64,000 nucleotides of DNA from Proteromonas lacertae. Its lineage: Eukaryota > Sar > Bigyra > Opalinata > Proteromonadidae. Within the stretch, counting starts at the first letter, position 1. Every line of letters begins with the position of its first letter. The translations under genes and the position numbers were made by a program. Of this stretch, positions 47,998-57,796 are shown piece after piece. The stretch covers positions 1 through 64,000 of the forward strand of contig NGBS01000030.1 in assembly GCA_002245135.1 (NCBI GenBank), in the 5' to 3' direction. The notes below the pieces were generated by a model. The model did no database searches, had not been told where the DNA came from, and saw nothing but the letters and a program-made list of their open reading frames with translations.

Positions 47998-49530
47998 TCA
48001 ATCATCAAAAACAAAATCTTCTTCCCACGCTACCATCTCAATTTCAACAACACCTCTGTTTAATCTACGTGTTTGTATAGGTTGTTGTTCTGCAACCAGT
48101 ATTCCATTAGGATTATTTTCACCAGGGATAATACCAACAACATAATTATCACCATTTGGACTTTCAAATAACGAAATATCAGGAACAAAATCATCTTCTA
48201 CTGTTTTCTCATTCTTCTCATTTGTTTTAGTAAATAATACAGAAGGAATAGATGTTCTTTCATCCCATGTCATTTCTGGAATAATATTAAAATAAGGTTC
48301 ATTCGGTCTAAATCTAAATACTATCAATATCCAAAACACTGAAATAATATCAACAATTTCTCTATAGTAATGTATTTTATAAGTTTGAATAGTAATTTCC
48401 CTAACAAATGGCATAGCAATTCCACGGAATATACATAAGTAAAATAGTAATACTATAAAATAGAAATACATTTTATATTTCTGATAAACAGGAGTATTAT
48501 AACCATCTACATTATCTCTTATTATCATTATTAATTGAGTTCTTAATAATTTGATATTTTCAATTGTTTTATATATTAGAAAACATATTGGAAGTACATA
48601 TATAATTGCAGTGAATATATAAGTCACTAAACTTTCAATAATATAAGTTTCTAATATTAACATAATCGAATTACCAATATAATAAAGTGAAACAAACAAA
48701 ATAATGAATCTCACTTCATTAAATGTCAATTGTTGCCTAACTAATTGATATCCTTCAGCAATCCAAAATAAACATAACATTGTTAAACTTTCATATAATA
48801 ATCTGCAGAATAAAACTACTACATCAAGATATATATTGCATAACCTTCCATTCATATTACATACATACCAAATTGAATAATCAATTAAGCAAGTGAAAAA
48901 TTTGAATGATGGTATTGTTACTAGCACTTGTATTAATGATGTAGCAGCTGAATGTCTATAGTAATAACATAATAAAGCCCAAATTCCTGCTACAAACATA
49001 TATATCAAAAACAATCCCAAATACATATCATCTATTGTATCATATGGTCCATTTTTCCAACTTATTTCATAATGGGAATCTTTAGGAACTCTAAAACAAT
49101 ATTGTTGATGATCTGTATAGACTGAACAATTGAAGGAATCTGCTTTACATTCTTTTTTGTATTTTTCACACTCAAATCTACAAGCTCTCCAATAACTAAT
49201 ATGCAATCCTGATTTTGGACAAAATGGATATGTAGCAGCACAAGCAAACATTTTTGCAACCTCTAAGCATGATTTCTTGTTAGTTTTTGATAAATTACCA
49301 TAATATTCATTAGCAAACATACCTTGTTCATCAGCTGAATATGTAGTTGGGATATAATCATATGATTCAACAGCTCTTGCGTATGTCCATGATGTACTAC
49401 CTTTACAAATCGTATTTTTTGGAATGTGTTCGGGCTCACCAGGAGAATCACATACATATTCTAAAGTTAAAGGATCTAATAAATAGGATAGTTTAAGACA
49501 CAAAAAAAGAAGAAACAGAGTAGTAATCAT
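47998..49530 (-). CDS. 7TM protein with Frizzled-like cysteine-rich ectodomain
   Basis: Single exon from ATG 49530, signal peptide MITTLFLLFLCLKLSYLL, stop TGA at 47998. The ectodomain (about residues 25-155) has a Frizzled-type Cys pattern: SCLEVAKMFACAATYPFCP, then YWRACRFECEKYKKECKA and a closing FNC..YC pair. Seven membrane segments follow (about residues 170-425), with WIAEGYQLVRQQLTFNEVRF after TM4 and an acidic cytosolic tail (about 85 residues). The membrane part lacks the Frizzled KTxxxW motif and looks somewhat like GOST/TMEM145-type 7TM proteins, so this may be a CRD joined to a different 7TM class. Frizzled-like receptors without Wnt occur in amoebae and early fungi. Convergent with the ITPase gene. 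Confidence 0.75.
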   Translation of the reverse strand: MITTLFLLFLCLKLSYLLDPLTLEYVCDSPGEPEHIPKNTICKGSTSWTYARAVESYDYIPTTYSADEQGMFANEYYGNLSKTNKKSCLEVAKMFACAATYPFCPKSGLHISYWRACRFECEKYKKECKADSFNCSVYTDHQQYCFRVPKDSHYEISWKNGPYDTIDDMYLGLFLIYMFVAGIWALLCYYYRHSAATSLIQVLVTIPSFKFFTCLIDYSIWYVCNMNGRLCNIYLDVVVLFCRLLYESLTMLCLFWIAEGYQLVRQQLTFNEVRFIILFVSLYYIGNSIMLILETYIIESLVTYIFTAIIYVLPICFLIYKTIENIKLLRTQLIMIIRDNVDGYNTPVYQKYKMYFYFIVLLFYLCIFRGIAMPFVREITIQTYKIHYYREIVDIISVFWILIVFRFRPNEPYFNIIPEMTWDERTSIPSVLFTKTNEKNEKTVEDDFVPDISLFESPNGDNYVVGIIPGENNPNGILVAEQQPIQTRRLNRGVVEIEMVAWEEDFVFDD

Positions 49531-49561
49531 CAAAAAAACAAATTTTGTATTAAAAAAATAT

Positions 49562-49570
49562 ATTCGGTTC
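49562..49570 (+). promoter_or_regulatory. Variant ATTCGGTTC motif before Nop53
   Basis: ATTCGGTTC 55 nt before ATG 49617, a one-base variant of the ATTCGTTTY word seen before other genes. Confidence 0.25.
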
Positions 49571-49616
49571 TTATTATTTCACAAACCATTTTTGGGTGTT
49601 TGAAAAATTAATCAAA

Positions 49617-50692
49617 ATGCCAAAATCATCAAAGAAGTCGAAATGGAAGAAAATACAAATAGAAAAACTCGAAGAACATTTAGAGGAAGTGAATAAAGAG
49701 CAAGCCATGGGTGAAGTTGCAGATGAATCACTCTATAAAATTGATACAGATGGTTCAGCTTCATTATCAAAATCAGTTGAAAAAATAAAACGAAAAATTG
49801 AACAACCTTTAGCAGAAAGACGTAAAGTAGCCAAATTATCAAAACATGTATGAAATATACGTAATTAATATATATATTATACTTAGTATGAAAAACAATC
49901 AGTTCATGAAGTTAAAGAATCAAATAAAGAGAAAAAAGAAGAAGTGAAAAAAACATCCAAAATTGATGTTAAAGATAATTTAAGAGATGTATGGTCTGAT
50001 GGAACTAAATTATCACGAAGTGCAAAGGTATATATATATTAAAATTAAATATACATACACTATAGAGTGTAAAACACAAACTAGAAACTCCATATAAAAT
50101 CAAATCAGTTCCAATACCAATCGCTGGTTCAAGTTATAATCCATCTGTAGAAGATCATTATGAAGCTGTAGAAAAAGCAAAAGAAAAAGAAGAAAAATAC
50201 GAAGAAATAAAGAAGAAAGAATCAACATTACCTCCACCACCTGATGAGTCAATGTTTTTAGAAGGAGGTCCAGAAGATGATAATGAAGAAGGAATAATGA
50301 TACAAAACCCCAAAACAAAAGAAAAAAGAAAAACAAGAAGTGAAAGGAATAAAAGTAAAATAACAAAACAAAAACAAAATTTACCTAAAATACAACAGAA
50401 AATAAAACAATTTAATCAACAACTAGATTCTGCTAAAGTTATAGCTCGTCAAATAGAAAAGGAGAAAAAAGATAAAGAAATGAAGAAAGAAGAAATTGAA
50501 AAGAAGAAACAAGAAAAATATGAAAATGAATTACCAATAATGAAGAAGAAAGGTAAGAAACAAATAACAGTTCCAAACCTCGAGATACCTCTAAGTGATG
50601 AAATAGCTGGAAATATGAGATCAATGACAAATATTAAAGATGCGTTGAAGGATAGAGTGAAAATAATGAAAATAAAGAAACAAGTATTTTAA
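49617..50692 (+). CDS. NOP53: Nop53/GLTSCR2 ribosome biogenesis factor
   Basis: Start ATG 49617 (MPKSSKKSKWKKIQIEK). Introns near 49,853-49,887 and 50,027-50,065 join Lys-rich exons. Family motifs: DNLRDVWSD, IPIAGSSYNPSVEDHYEAV and the C-terminal IPLSDEIAGNMRSMTNIKD followed by LKDRVKIMKIKKQ. Nop53 acts in the nucleolus in late 60S subunit assembly and recruits the exosome-linked helicase Mtr4 to pre-60S particles; the Mtr4-docking arch-interaction motif in yeast is short and I cannot identify it confidently here. The rest is charged, helical linker. About 335 aa. It shares an 86-nt divergent upstream region with the Frizzled-like gene. Confidence 0.9.
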
Positions 50693-50957
50693 GAATATAT
50701 TTTTATTAACAATTTCTAACATTTTTTTCAATTATTTACTAGATTTTCTTAACTATGTTGTTAATTTGTTATTTTTTTTGTATTTTTGTGTATATTCATA
50801 CATTTATTCAAAAACAACACACTTATTTATAAAATATATTAAATATATAGTCTAAGAACTACAGAATTAACCAAACAATTGATAAAAGCAATATATTCAA
50901 AAGATTCTTTTATCAAATTGATGATATTTCTGTATGTGTACATTATATAATAGTAAA

Positions 50958-51568
50958 TTAATAACCGAAAATCTTCACCATTCTTAATACATGGTTTGGA
51001 CATTCTCTTATTTTATTCCAATACATATAACCACCACTATTCACTTCTACTCTTTTATATAAACCATTTGGCCATAACTGTGGACCAATGTGATTAGCTT
51101 GATATTCATAAATGTCTCTATATCCTGCAGTTTGTAGACGGAACACTATTTACAATAATGTAATGATTTTATTTATACAATTTTCAACTGATTCATTCCA
51201 CTCAGTTGCTCTAGCAATAGTTTTAGGTTTTGGTGGTAATTCACCTGGATTCAAGTGCTGTGGCTCATTTTCTATTATGAATATAAACGAATGTTACAAT
51301 ACCATAAACAGCAGGTGCTTTTACGGCTCGTGGAACTGATGCTGCTCTAGTCTTTCTTCTTGGAACAGGACTCTTTCCTCCTATTAGTATAATGCCATAA
51401 TTACATACTTAAAACTTGTAAATTTCTTTTTTCAGATTCAGCTGATCGAATTTGTAACTCAGGTAGTCCAGAGTATTTACCAGAAGGCTATTGGGTTTTA
51501 ATAGTGTTAAAGAATACTGCTGTCAAGATATTACGACTGAGAGTGGTGTGTTGTCTATAAACGCTCAT
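50958..51568 (-). CDS. MEIG1: MEIG1-like ciliary/spermiogenesis protein
   Basis: Five exons with introns of about 30, 28, 31 and 33 nt, all in phase, from ATG 51568 (MSVYRQHTTLSRN) to the stop at 50958. The C-terminal 80 residues match MEIG1: TIARATEWNESVENL, FRLQTAGYRDIYEYQ, then LWPNG, a Gly-turn and YMYWNKIRECPN ending VKIFGY. In mammals MEIG1 binds PACRG and carries cargo to the growing sperm flagellum; outside animals it tracks with motile cilia. The N-terminal 85 residues (SPVPRRKTRAASVPRAVK, then NPGELPPKPKT) are an added basic, proline-containing extension not found in the 88-aa animal protein. About 168 aa in total. Confidence 0.85.
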
Positions 51569-51757
51569 TTTGAAATAAAAAAAACTGAAAAAATGAAATT
51601 GAAACGGTCACTATTTTAAAATTATTAACTGTTTAATAAACTGTCAGATTGTGATTTATTTTAACTGTAGAAAAAAAACAATAGATAAACTAACCACTAT
51701 GAATTATAAAATATTTGTTTAAAACATTAAATTATAGAAAACTTATCAACTAACTCA

Positions 51758-52542
51758 CTAATTAGACCATCCTAACGATAACAATTCACATAATTCAGAA
51801 ACATTTTGAGCATAATAATCATGAGGTACATCCATCCTATAATAAGGATTAAGTAAACAAGAAAGAGTTTCAGCTCCTAAAAATAAAATAATGTTATAAA
51901 TATTAATACTCTTGGCAGCTGTCATTTCATGAATACTATCTCCAACACATAACACTTGACAAGGCAATAATGAATATTTCCTACACACATGAATTAAAGG
52001 ATCTGGATTTGGTTTATTTGGCTGAAATTCACGTGTAATTACATAATTAAATCTATAAGGACACATCTTATAGAAGTGATTCACAGCATCTTCTGAATTT
52101 GCTGTCAAACATATTGAATATACATCTATTATTGATATATGTATTATATATTATTAATTTTCTTACTTTTGTTTTGAAGAAGACGATGCAATATATCTAC
52201 ATCTGCAATATAATTAAAAAAAGAAATATTAAAATACCAGCTTGTACTTTCATTTCAGCAAGTGCTTCATTTTCCATTTTTATGATCTATTTAGAATAAT
52301 CATTCATCAAGTCAATACTTCTTTTAATGCTTCTTCTCTTTTTGAAGGATCGTACTTCATAACATATGGATATATGCTTTCTCCTTTCGGAACACCTGTT
52401 CTTCTTCTCATTTCTTCAAAATCAATTGTAACTAATTTAAAAAATCACACTATTATCTACATGGTTTGGTTAATGTTCCATCCAAATCGAATACTACAGC
52501 TTTACAAAATTTTAATAACGAAATTGGCTTTAGTACTTTCAT
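51758..52542 (-). CDS. HAD-superfamily hydrolase (phosphoglycolate phosphatase-like)
   Basis: Start ATG 52542 (MKVLKPISLLKF), stop at 51758. Motif I VVFDLDGTLTKP has both catalytic aspartates; motif II is ICLTANSEDA, motif III the Lys of QPNKPNPDPLIHVC, motif IV VGDSIHEMTAAK. A cap domain of about 80 residues sits between motifs I and II (EMRRRTGVPKGESIYPYV), typical of the Gph/beta-phosphoglucomutase branch. Introns are near 52,430-52,460, 52,270-52,310, 52,205-52,235, 52,125-52,165 and 51,880-51,912; the last restores TAAKRAETL. Substrate cannot be read from sequence; phosphoglycolate, 5'-nucleotides or sugar phosphates are all possible. Divergent from the pseudokinase gene. Confidence 0.85.
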
Positions 52543-52590
52543 TTTTTAAACTATAATATTAAGTAGGTTTGATTATGTCAAATATTTTTT

Positions 52591-52599
52591 ATTCGTTTT
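52591..52599 (+). promoter_or_regulatory. Candidate ATTCGTTTT promoter motif (pseudokinase gene)
   Basis: ATTCGTTTT 38 nt before ATG 52629 in the 86-nt divergent region shared with the HAD hydrolase gene. Confidence 0.35.
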
Positions 52600-52628
52600 G
52601 ATTTTGTTATTTTGTAATTATTAAGCTA

Positions 52629-54129
52629 ATGACTTCATTTTATGATGTAAATATTGCTCCATTTCTACCTTATGGTTATGAAGTATACGAATATATTAAT
52701 AAAGTGATTAATAGATATCAAAATACTTAACTACAGAATCAAGTGGGTTATTATTTGAAGTAAAATGTTTGACTGAAAATAATTATGAAATATTAAAGGT
52801 TTTAAATATATTGAAACTTAGTGGTGATGTTGTAGAAAAGTATTTATCAATTATCAAACAAGTACAAGATATAGAATGTGATAATATAATTAATTATACT
52901 TCTATAACATATGATGATAAATATTTAGGTTTGACTATGAAAGATTATCCATATTCACTTCAAAATATTAATCCACTTTCTTTTTTTGAATATACTGGTG
53001 TATATGAATTATTAATGGAGATTACATCAGCAATCAAAGTATTACATAGTAATAATATAATTCATTCGAATATAAAACCATCGAATATATTAATAACAAA
53101 AGGTGAACATTATATTTTAACTGATTATCATAACAATTTATTGTATAATCCATCTACAGAATCATCAGTGTCATTAAATTCTCTTCATTATTTATCACCA
53201 GAAACAATTCAAAGTGGTGAAATTACAGCTGCATCTGATATGTGGAGTGTAGGAGCAGTAGTTTATTATTTATATAAATCATATGCTCCATTCGAAGGTA
53301 AAACAATTTTTCAAATAATGAAAAATATTAGTATATGTAATTATAAACCTTTTCCTAAAAACAAAAAAGGATTTGAATTGATTAATCAAATATTAGAGAA
53401 CTTATTAACTATAAAAAAAGATGATAGATATACAATAACTCAGTTGATTGAATTATTATCTAAATATGAAAGTGAAGAGTTTATTGTTAAGCAAGAATAT
53501 GATAAAAATTGTATTGAAAAGGATGAAAAAGAGAATAAGAAAGAAAATGGGATTGAATTAGATGAAAAGACTAAGGAAACTATCAATAAAAGAATAAATA
53601 TTTATAATAACAATATTTCAAATGGTTTAACATTTTCATTTGATCATATTGGAGATAATGGCATAAAGTATCTTGCTGATAAACTTGAATCAATGGAGAA
53701 TATTACAAAGTTGATATTAAGAGATAATAACATTACTGATAATGGATTGAAAATCCTAACATATCATCTAAAATACATTCCACAATTATCAATACTCAAT
53801 TTATCATGTATATACATATATTGTTATTGTAATTGTTATTGTAAATAGCTAATTTAATAACAGAAAAAGGAATAGAAATATTTTGTAGAAAATTACAAGA
53901 TATAAAGTTAATAAAGAAGTTGGATTTAAGCTATAATAGAATAAATGATGATGGTGTAGAATATTTGGTTTCTTCAATATATAAATGTTCTCAATTAGAA
54001 GATTTGAATATTTTGTGTATAATTTACATATTTATTATTTTTATAGGTAATAGACTTAATGATATTTACACAGCAAAAGATAATATATTATCATCCCATC
54101 CTAATAAATCACTAAATATATTAATATAA
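52629..54129 (+). CDS. Pseudokinase - LRR protein
   Basis: Start ATG 52629 (MTSFYDVNIAPFLPY); an intron of about 64 nt joins to ESSGLLFEVKCLTENNYEI. The kinase-like domain (about residues 15-260) keeps a possible VAIK lysine (EILKVLN), the C-lobe SPE-like YLSPETIQSG and DMWSVGAVVYYLYKS. The catalytic loop reads HSNIKPSN (HRD Asp to Asn), and the DFG position reads DYH. Both changes predict loss of normal phosphotransfer. After a charged linker come ribonuclease-inhibitor-type LRRs (DHIGDNGIKYLADKL, RDNNITDNGLKILTYHL, NLITEKGIEIF, DLSYNRINDDGVEYLV). Stop at 54129; introns near 53,808-53,849 and 54,015-54,046. Likely a binding scaffold or sensor; it shares the LRR class with the LRR-CHAT gene at the left end. 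Confidence 0.8.
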
Positions 54130-54215
54130 CTATTTTATGAATTGTTTTTGAAATTTTAAAATTTCAATGTAATAATTACATGTAAATTACAATAAAAAAT
54201 CTAAAAATCAAACAA

Positions 54216-55979
54216 ATGACTTTATATCTTGATGAGAAGATATTTTCTGAAGCAATAGCTAATCTTAACAAAGCTATGGAATCTAAAAACAGATTAGAAG
54301 AAGCTACAGATGAAGTGCTGACATCATTCGAAAAGAAGATTGCTACATTAGAGAAAAGGATGGAACCTGTAAATGAAGTTACACAACCTCTTACACTAGC
54401 TCAAGATAATATCGACAAGGTTTTAGAAGGAATGAAAGATGTTTTAACTCATTTTGACTTATCATCCAATATAACAACCAATTTAAAATCAGATATTTTA
54501 CAATCATCCCCAGACAAATATTTTGAAGCTGTATCTGAACTAACAAAATCAGTAGAGTATGTAAAGAAACACGAAAACTACAAAAGTGCTGAATCAACTC
54601 TTCGTGTATTAGAGACCATATTAAACCAATCAGTTGAAGAAGTAACCAAAGATATTCAAGCAATCTTAATGGTAGCTTCATCGTTATTATCCGATGATAC
54701 ATTGCCACCAGTATCTGAAACAGGTAAACAGAGAGCTAATTACTATATAAAAGAATTAATGAAAGCAGGTGATAAAACATGGAGTTCAACATATGAAGAA
54801 GTGAGAAGTAGTAATATAATAATGCAATTAAGACAAATACAATCAGAATCAATGCAGGCTAATCCAAACTCATTATCCCATGCAAAAGATGCATTTGAAA
54901 GGATCTATAATCGATACATAAATGATATAAAAGATGAATATATATTAGCACAAGAAATCTTACCAGAAAATGAAATGAAAGAGAAGTTTTTGGCAATGGC
55001 AACTAAACCATTAATAGTGATTAAGGAAATGGAAGATTTATGTAAAGAAATAATCAATAAAGAACTAAGATCAAATGGTGAAAAGATTGTAGAAATGGCA
55101 AGTTTTTCTGATTTTATATATCAAGGTAATCAAACCTTCAAACATGTTATAGGAAGTATTGTTGAAGCATTTGGTGGTCCACTTCAAGAGATGGAAGAAT
55201 ATTATTATAGTTTCTTAGGTTCAACTAAAGATACATTAAGAGGGTTTAATAATGAAGTAAAACGAGCAAGAAGTAGAATAAAAGAAATTCCTGAGAATGG
55301 TAGTGTTTTGCCTATTGCTTCTTCTACTTTAACAACATTAAAACAATTATTTACAAGTTATTATGATGCTATGGTACAATTATTAAGTTCTGATGATCAA
55401 TATAAAGATACCAAAGATTATTTAGATTTTATATTGAAGAGTTTATGTGATATTATACTACAGTTAGTAAAAGCAGAAGGTAAAACCTCATTTTCACATA
55501 TATTTTTAATGAACAATTATCAATATTTAGTCGATCAATTAACATCCATAACAAGAGTCGATTGTACATTAACAATCGATCAATATAATGATAAAATATC
55601 AATGGAATTAGAAGAGTATATGAAATCTAGTTGGAGTAATATTAATAAGATTTTAAGCAAAAAACCTAAGATTGAGTATAGTAAAGGTAAGGATTTAACC
55701 AAAGATAGTAGAAGAGCAATTAAAACAGTATTTCAGGAGTTTTTGGATGAATTTAATAGCATTTATGATAGTCAAAAGAAGTGGTATATTCCTAATAGTG
55801 ATTTGAGAGACAGAGTTATGGATGAAATTTATAAGATTGTTCCTGTGTATAAAGAATTCTTTGAGAAGTATAAAAATGAGAGATTTTCAAAGAATATGAT
55901 TCATATGTATTTGCAATATCCACCTGCTAAATTTGAAGATATGATTGATGAGTTATTTACTGAAACATTGGATATTTAA
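54216..55979 (+). CDS. EXO70: Exocyst subunit Exo70
   Basis: Single exon, 587 aa. The N-terminal coiled coil (LEEATDEVLTSFEKKIATLE) is followed by the all-helical rod of CATCHR tethering proteins; diagnostic are the YYIKELMKAGDKTWSSTYEE stretch, DYLDFILKSLCDIILQ, FLMNNYQYLVDQL and the C-terminal KYKNERFSKNMIHMYLQYPP, which ends the domain as in other Exo70 proteins. Exo70 binds PI(4,5)P2 and Rho-type GTPases at the plasma membrane and helps the exocyst tether secretory vesicles. The basic patch near the C-terminus (KNERFSKNM) corresponds to the lipid-binding end. Intron-free, unlike most neighbours. Length is normal (yeast 623, animals about 650-700). Confidence 0.92.
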   Translation: MTLYLDEKIFSEAIANLNKAMESKNRLEEATDEVLTSFEKKIATLEKRMEPVNEVTQPLTLAQDNIDKVLEGMKDVLTHFDLSSNITTNLKSDILQSSPDKYFEAVSELTKSVEYVKKHENYKSAESTLRVLETILNQSVEEVTKDIQAILMVASSLLSDDTLPPVSETGKQRANYYIKELMKAGDKTWSSTYEEVRSSNIIMQLRQIQSESMQANPNSLSHAKDAFERIYNRYINDIKDEYILAQEILPENEMKEKFLAMATKPLIVIKEMEDLCKEIINKELRSNGEKIVEMASFSDFIYQGNQTFKHVIGSIVEAFGGPLQEMEEYYYSFLGSTKDTLRGFNNEVKRARSRIKEIPENGSVLPIASSTLTTLKQLFTSYYDAMVQLLSSDDQYKDTKDYLDFILKSLCDIILQLVKAEGKTSFSHIFLMNNYQYLVDQLTSITRVDCTLTIDQYNDKISMELEEYMKSSWSNINKILSKKPKIEYSKGKDLTKDSRRAIKTVFQEFLDEFNSIYDSQKKWYIPNSDLRDRVMDEIYKIVPVYKEFFEKYKNERFSKNMIHMYLQYPPAKFEDMIDELFTETLDI

Positions 55980-56107
55980 ACTAATTATAATTATAGATGT
56001 ATTTGTGTTTTTTTTTATATTCGAGTTTTTGGCTTGATTTTTTGATTTTTTTGTTTTTATTTTCTCATCAAATTGGATGTATTGTTTGTATATGAATTTA
56101 TTAATAG

Positions 56108-56337
56108 ACTGTAAGAATTGAAACAAGTGATCATCAACTGATTCTTGTTCCAGTTGCTGTTGTATTTTATTAATAATAATACTTAGGCAAAAATATCTCC
56201 AACTATAAAAGCAATGATTGAGTCAAGTATATTAATAGTAATTTACTATTCATTTGTTAGAATTTGTTGAAAAACAAGCAGTATCTCAAACACCAACTGT
56301 AAAAGAAGATGAAAATCAGTCCGATATTGTAAACTAA
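56108..56337 (+). CDS. Skp1/elongin-C-like (BTB/POZ-type) small protein, start not found
   Basis: Three short exons join in phase across introns of about 27 and 34 nt: TVRIETSDHQLILVPVA, AKISPTIKAMIES, then KFVEKQAVSQTPTVKEDENQ and IVN with TAA at 56335-56337. The first two match the start of the Skp1/elongin C fold ('I-x-L-x-S-S-D-G..V..A..S-x-T-I-K-x-M'). The third exon is polar and does not continue the fold, so this is either a much shortened member or a fragment. The first exon begins directly after an AG acceptor (TTAATAG, 56,101-56,107); an upstream exon with the start codon should exist, but no donor fits in phase. Confidence 0.45.
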
Positions 56338-56495
56338 GTTAATTAGTATTTATATATTTGTTTTGAAAGAGTAATATTTAAGTGAATGTCTATTTTATTT
56401 TGTAATACTGTTGTATATGGATAGTTTATTCTTACCTAATATATATTGAGAGTACTAATTAAGTTATGATGGTGAAATGAAAATTTTAAAAATAT

Positions 56496-56503
56496 ATTCG
56501 TTT
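56496..56503 (+). promoter_or_regulatory. Candidate ATTCGTTT promoter motif
   Basis: ATTCGTTT 45 nt before ATG 56548 of the coiled-coil gene. Confidence 0.3.
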
Positions 56504-56547
56504 CATAGTTTTTCTAAATTTAAAATTTCTTGTGCTTGCATTAATAT

Positions 56548-57502
56548 ATGGAAGAAATAAATAGGAAAGCTGAAGCAATCAGACAAAATCTATATTATAT
56601 TACAGATAAATTAGAGAAAAATAGCTTCGTAGTATTAGTTCCTTATTTTGTAATCTTTATTAGTCAAAACCTCTTGTATCTAATTTAAAAATACATCAAA
56701 AATATTATCTATTAAGTGAAAAAGGATATTATGAGACAATAGAGTCATTAAAACAAGAAAGTCTACTTTATCTAACAAAGCTTACTAGTATTGCTCAAGA
56801 TATAATAAGAAAATCACAAAGTGAAAAAGATAATCTAATAGCAATAAAAAGAAGAAAATCTGATTCAGTTCATTTTGAAGTATCTAAACATCTTGATAAT
56901 CTCAGAGTATTACAATTTTATTTAATATAATATGTATGTAGAATGAATATAAAGAAAAATTGGATAAATTATCATCAAATTTCGTAAGATTAGAAAAAGA
57001 ATTAGAAATGAAATTAGACATGAAGAATAATCTAGAAAATGAATTAATTGAATGTAGTAATATAATATCTAGTGCTGTTATAAGTGAAAGTGATTATACA
57101 AATAAAATATCAAAGTTTAAAAGTGATATAAATGAATTCAATAATCAAGAAGAAGAAATGAAAGTATATATAAAAGACTATTTTGTTATTTAATAATAAT
57201 AGAAAAAGATAAATGATATAGAAATAAAAATAAAACAACAAGAAGTCGAAATTAATAACAACGAAGAAGAAGAAAGTAGTGAAGAAATGAAGAGATTAAT
57301 AGAAGTTGAGAATGAAATAATAAGATATCAAAACCAACTACATATCCTACAAACACATTGTGATTCTTTAAAAGCCAATATTATTCCAAATAAAACTACT
57401 GAAGTGTTGAGAAACAGTGTAGCAGGAAAGAATGAAAAGAAAGAGATTGAAATATATGAAAAACTATTTAAAAAAGTAGTAGATGAGTTAAATAACAAAT
57501 GA
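56548..57502 (+). CDS. Coiled-coil protein, uncharacterised
   Basis: Four exons from ATG 56548 (MEEINRKAEAIRQNLYY) to the stop at 57500-57502, with introns of about 37, 38 and 28 nt near 56,628, 56,905 and 57,175. The product (about 285 aa) is almost wholly coiled coil: KPLVSNLKIHQKYYLLSEKG, RLEKELEMKLDMKNNLENEL, VENEIIRYQNQLHILQTHC. No membrane segment or enzymatic motif. The length and pattern resemble axonemal or intraflagellar coiled-coil proteins, but I cannot assign a family. Same strand as its neighbours but with its own upstream motif, so co-transcription is not implied. Confidence 0.65.
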
Positions 57503-57796
57503 ACATAAATCTATATGAGTTTTTTTATAATTGTTTTGTTGTTGTTGTTGTTGAATTAATTATCTGTATAAGTGTTGTATAAAGAGAGATTGTGTAGCTA
57601 ATGATCTAGTTTAAAATCTTGTAAAGAACATACCATACAGTATAGTTGTATATATAAATAGAAATAATAATAATATTCTGTAAATATGGAACATATGGTA
57701 CATAATTATTTAAGCGTCATATTAATATCGTTTCAAATTATTTTACTTTACAAAACAATTGTTTATCAGTGACACAAGTACTTTTGACCTTTCATT

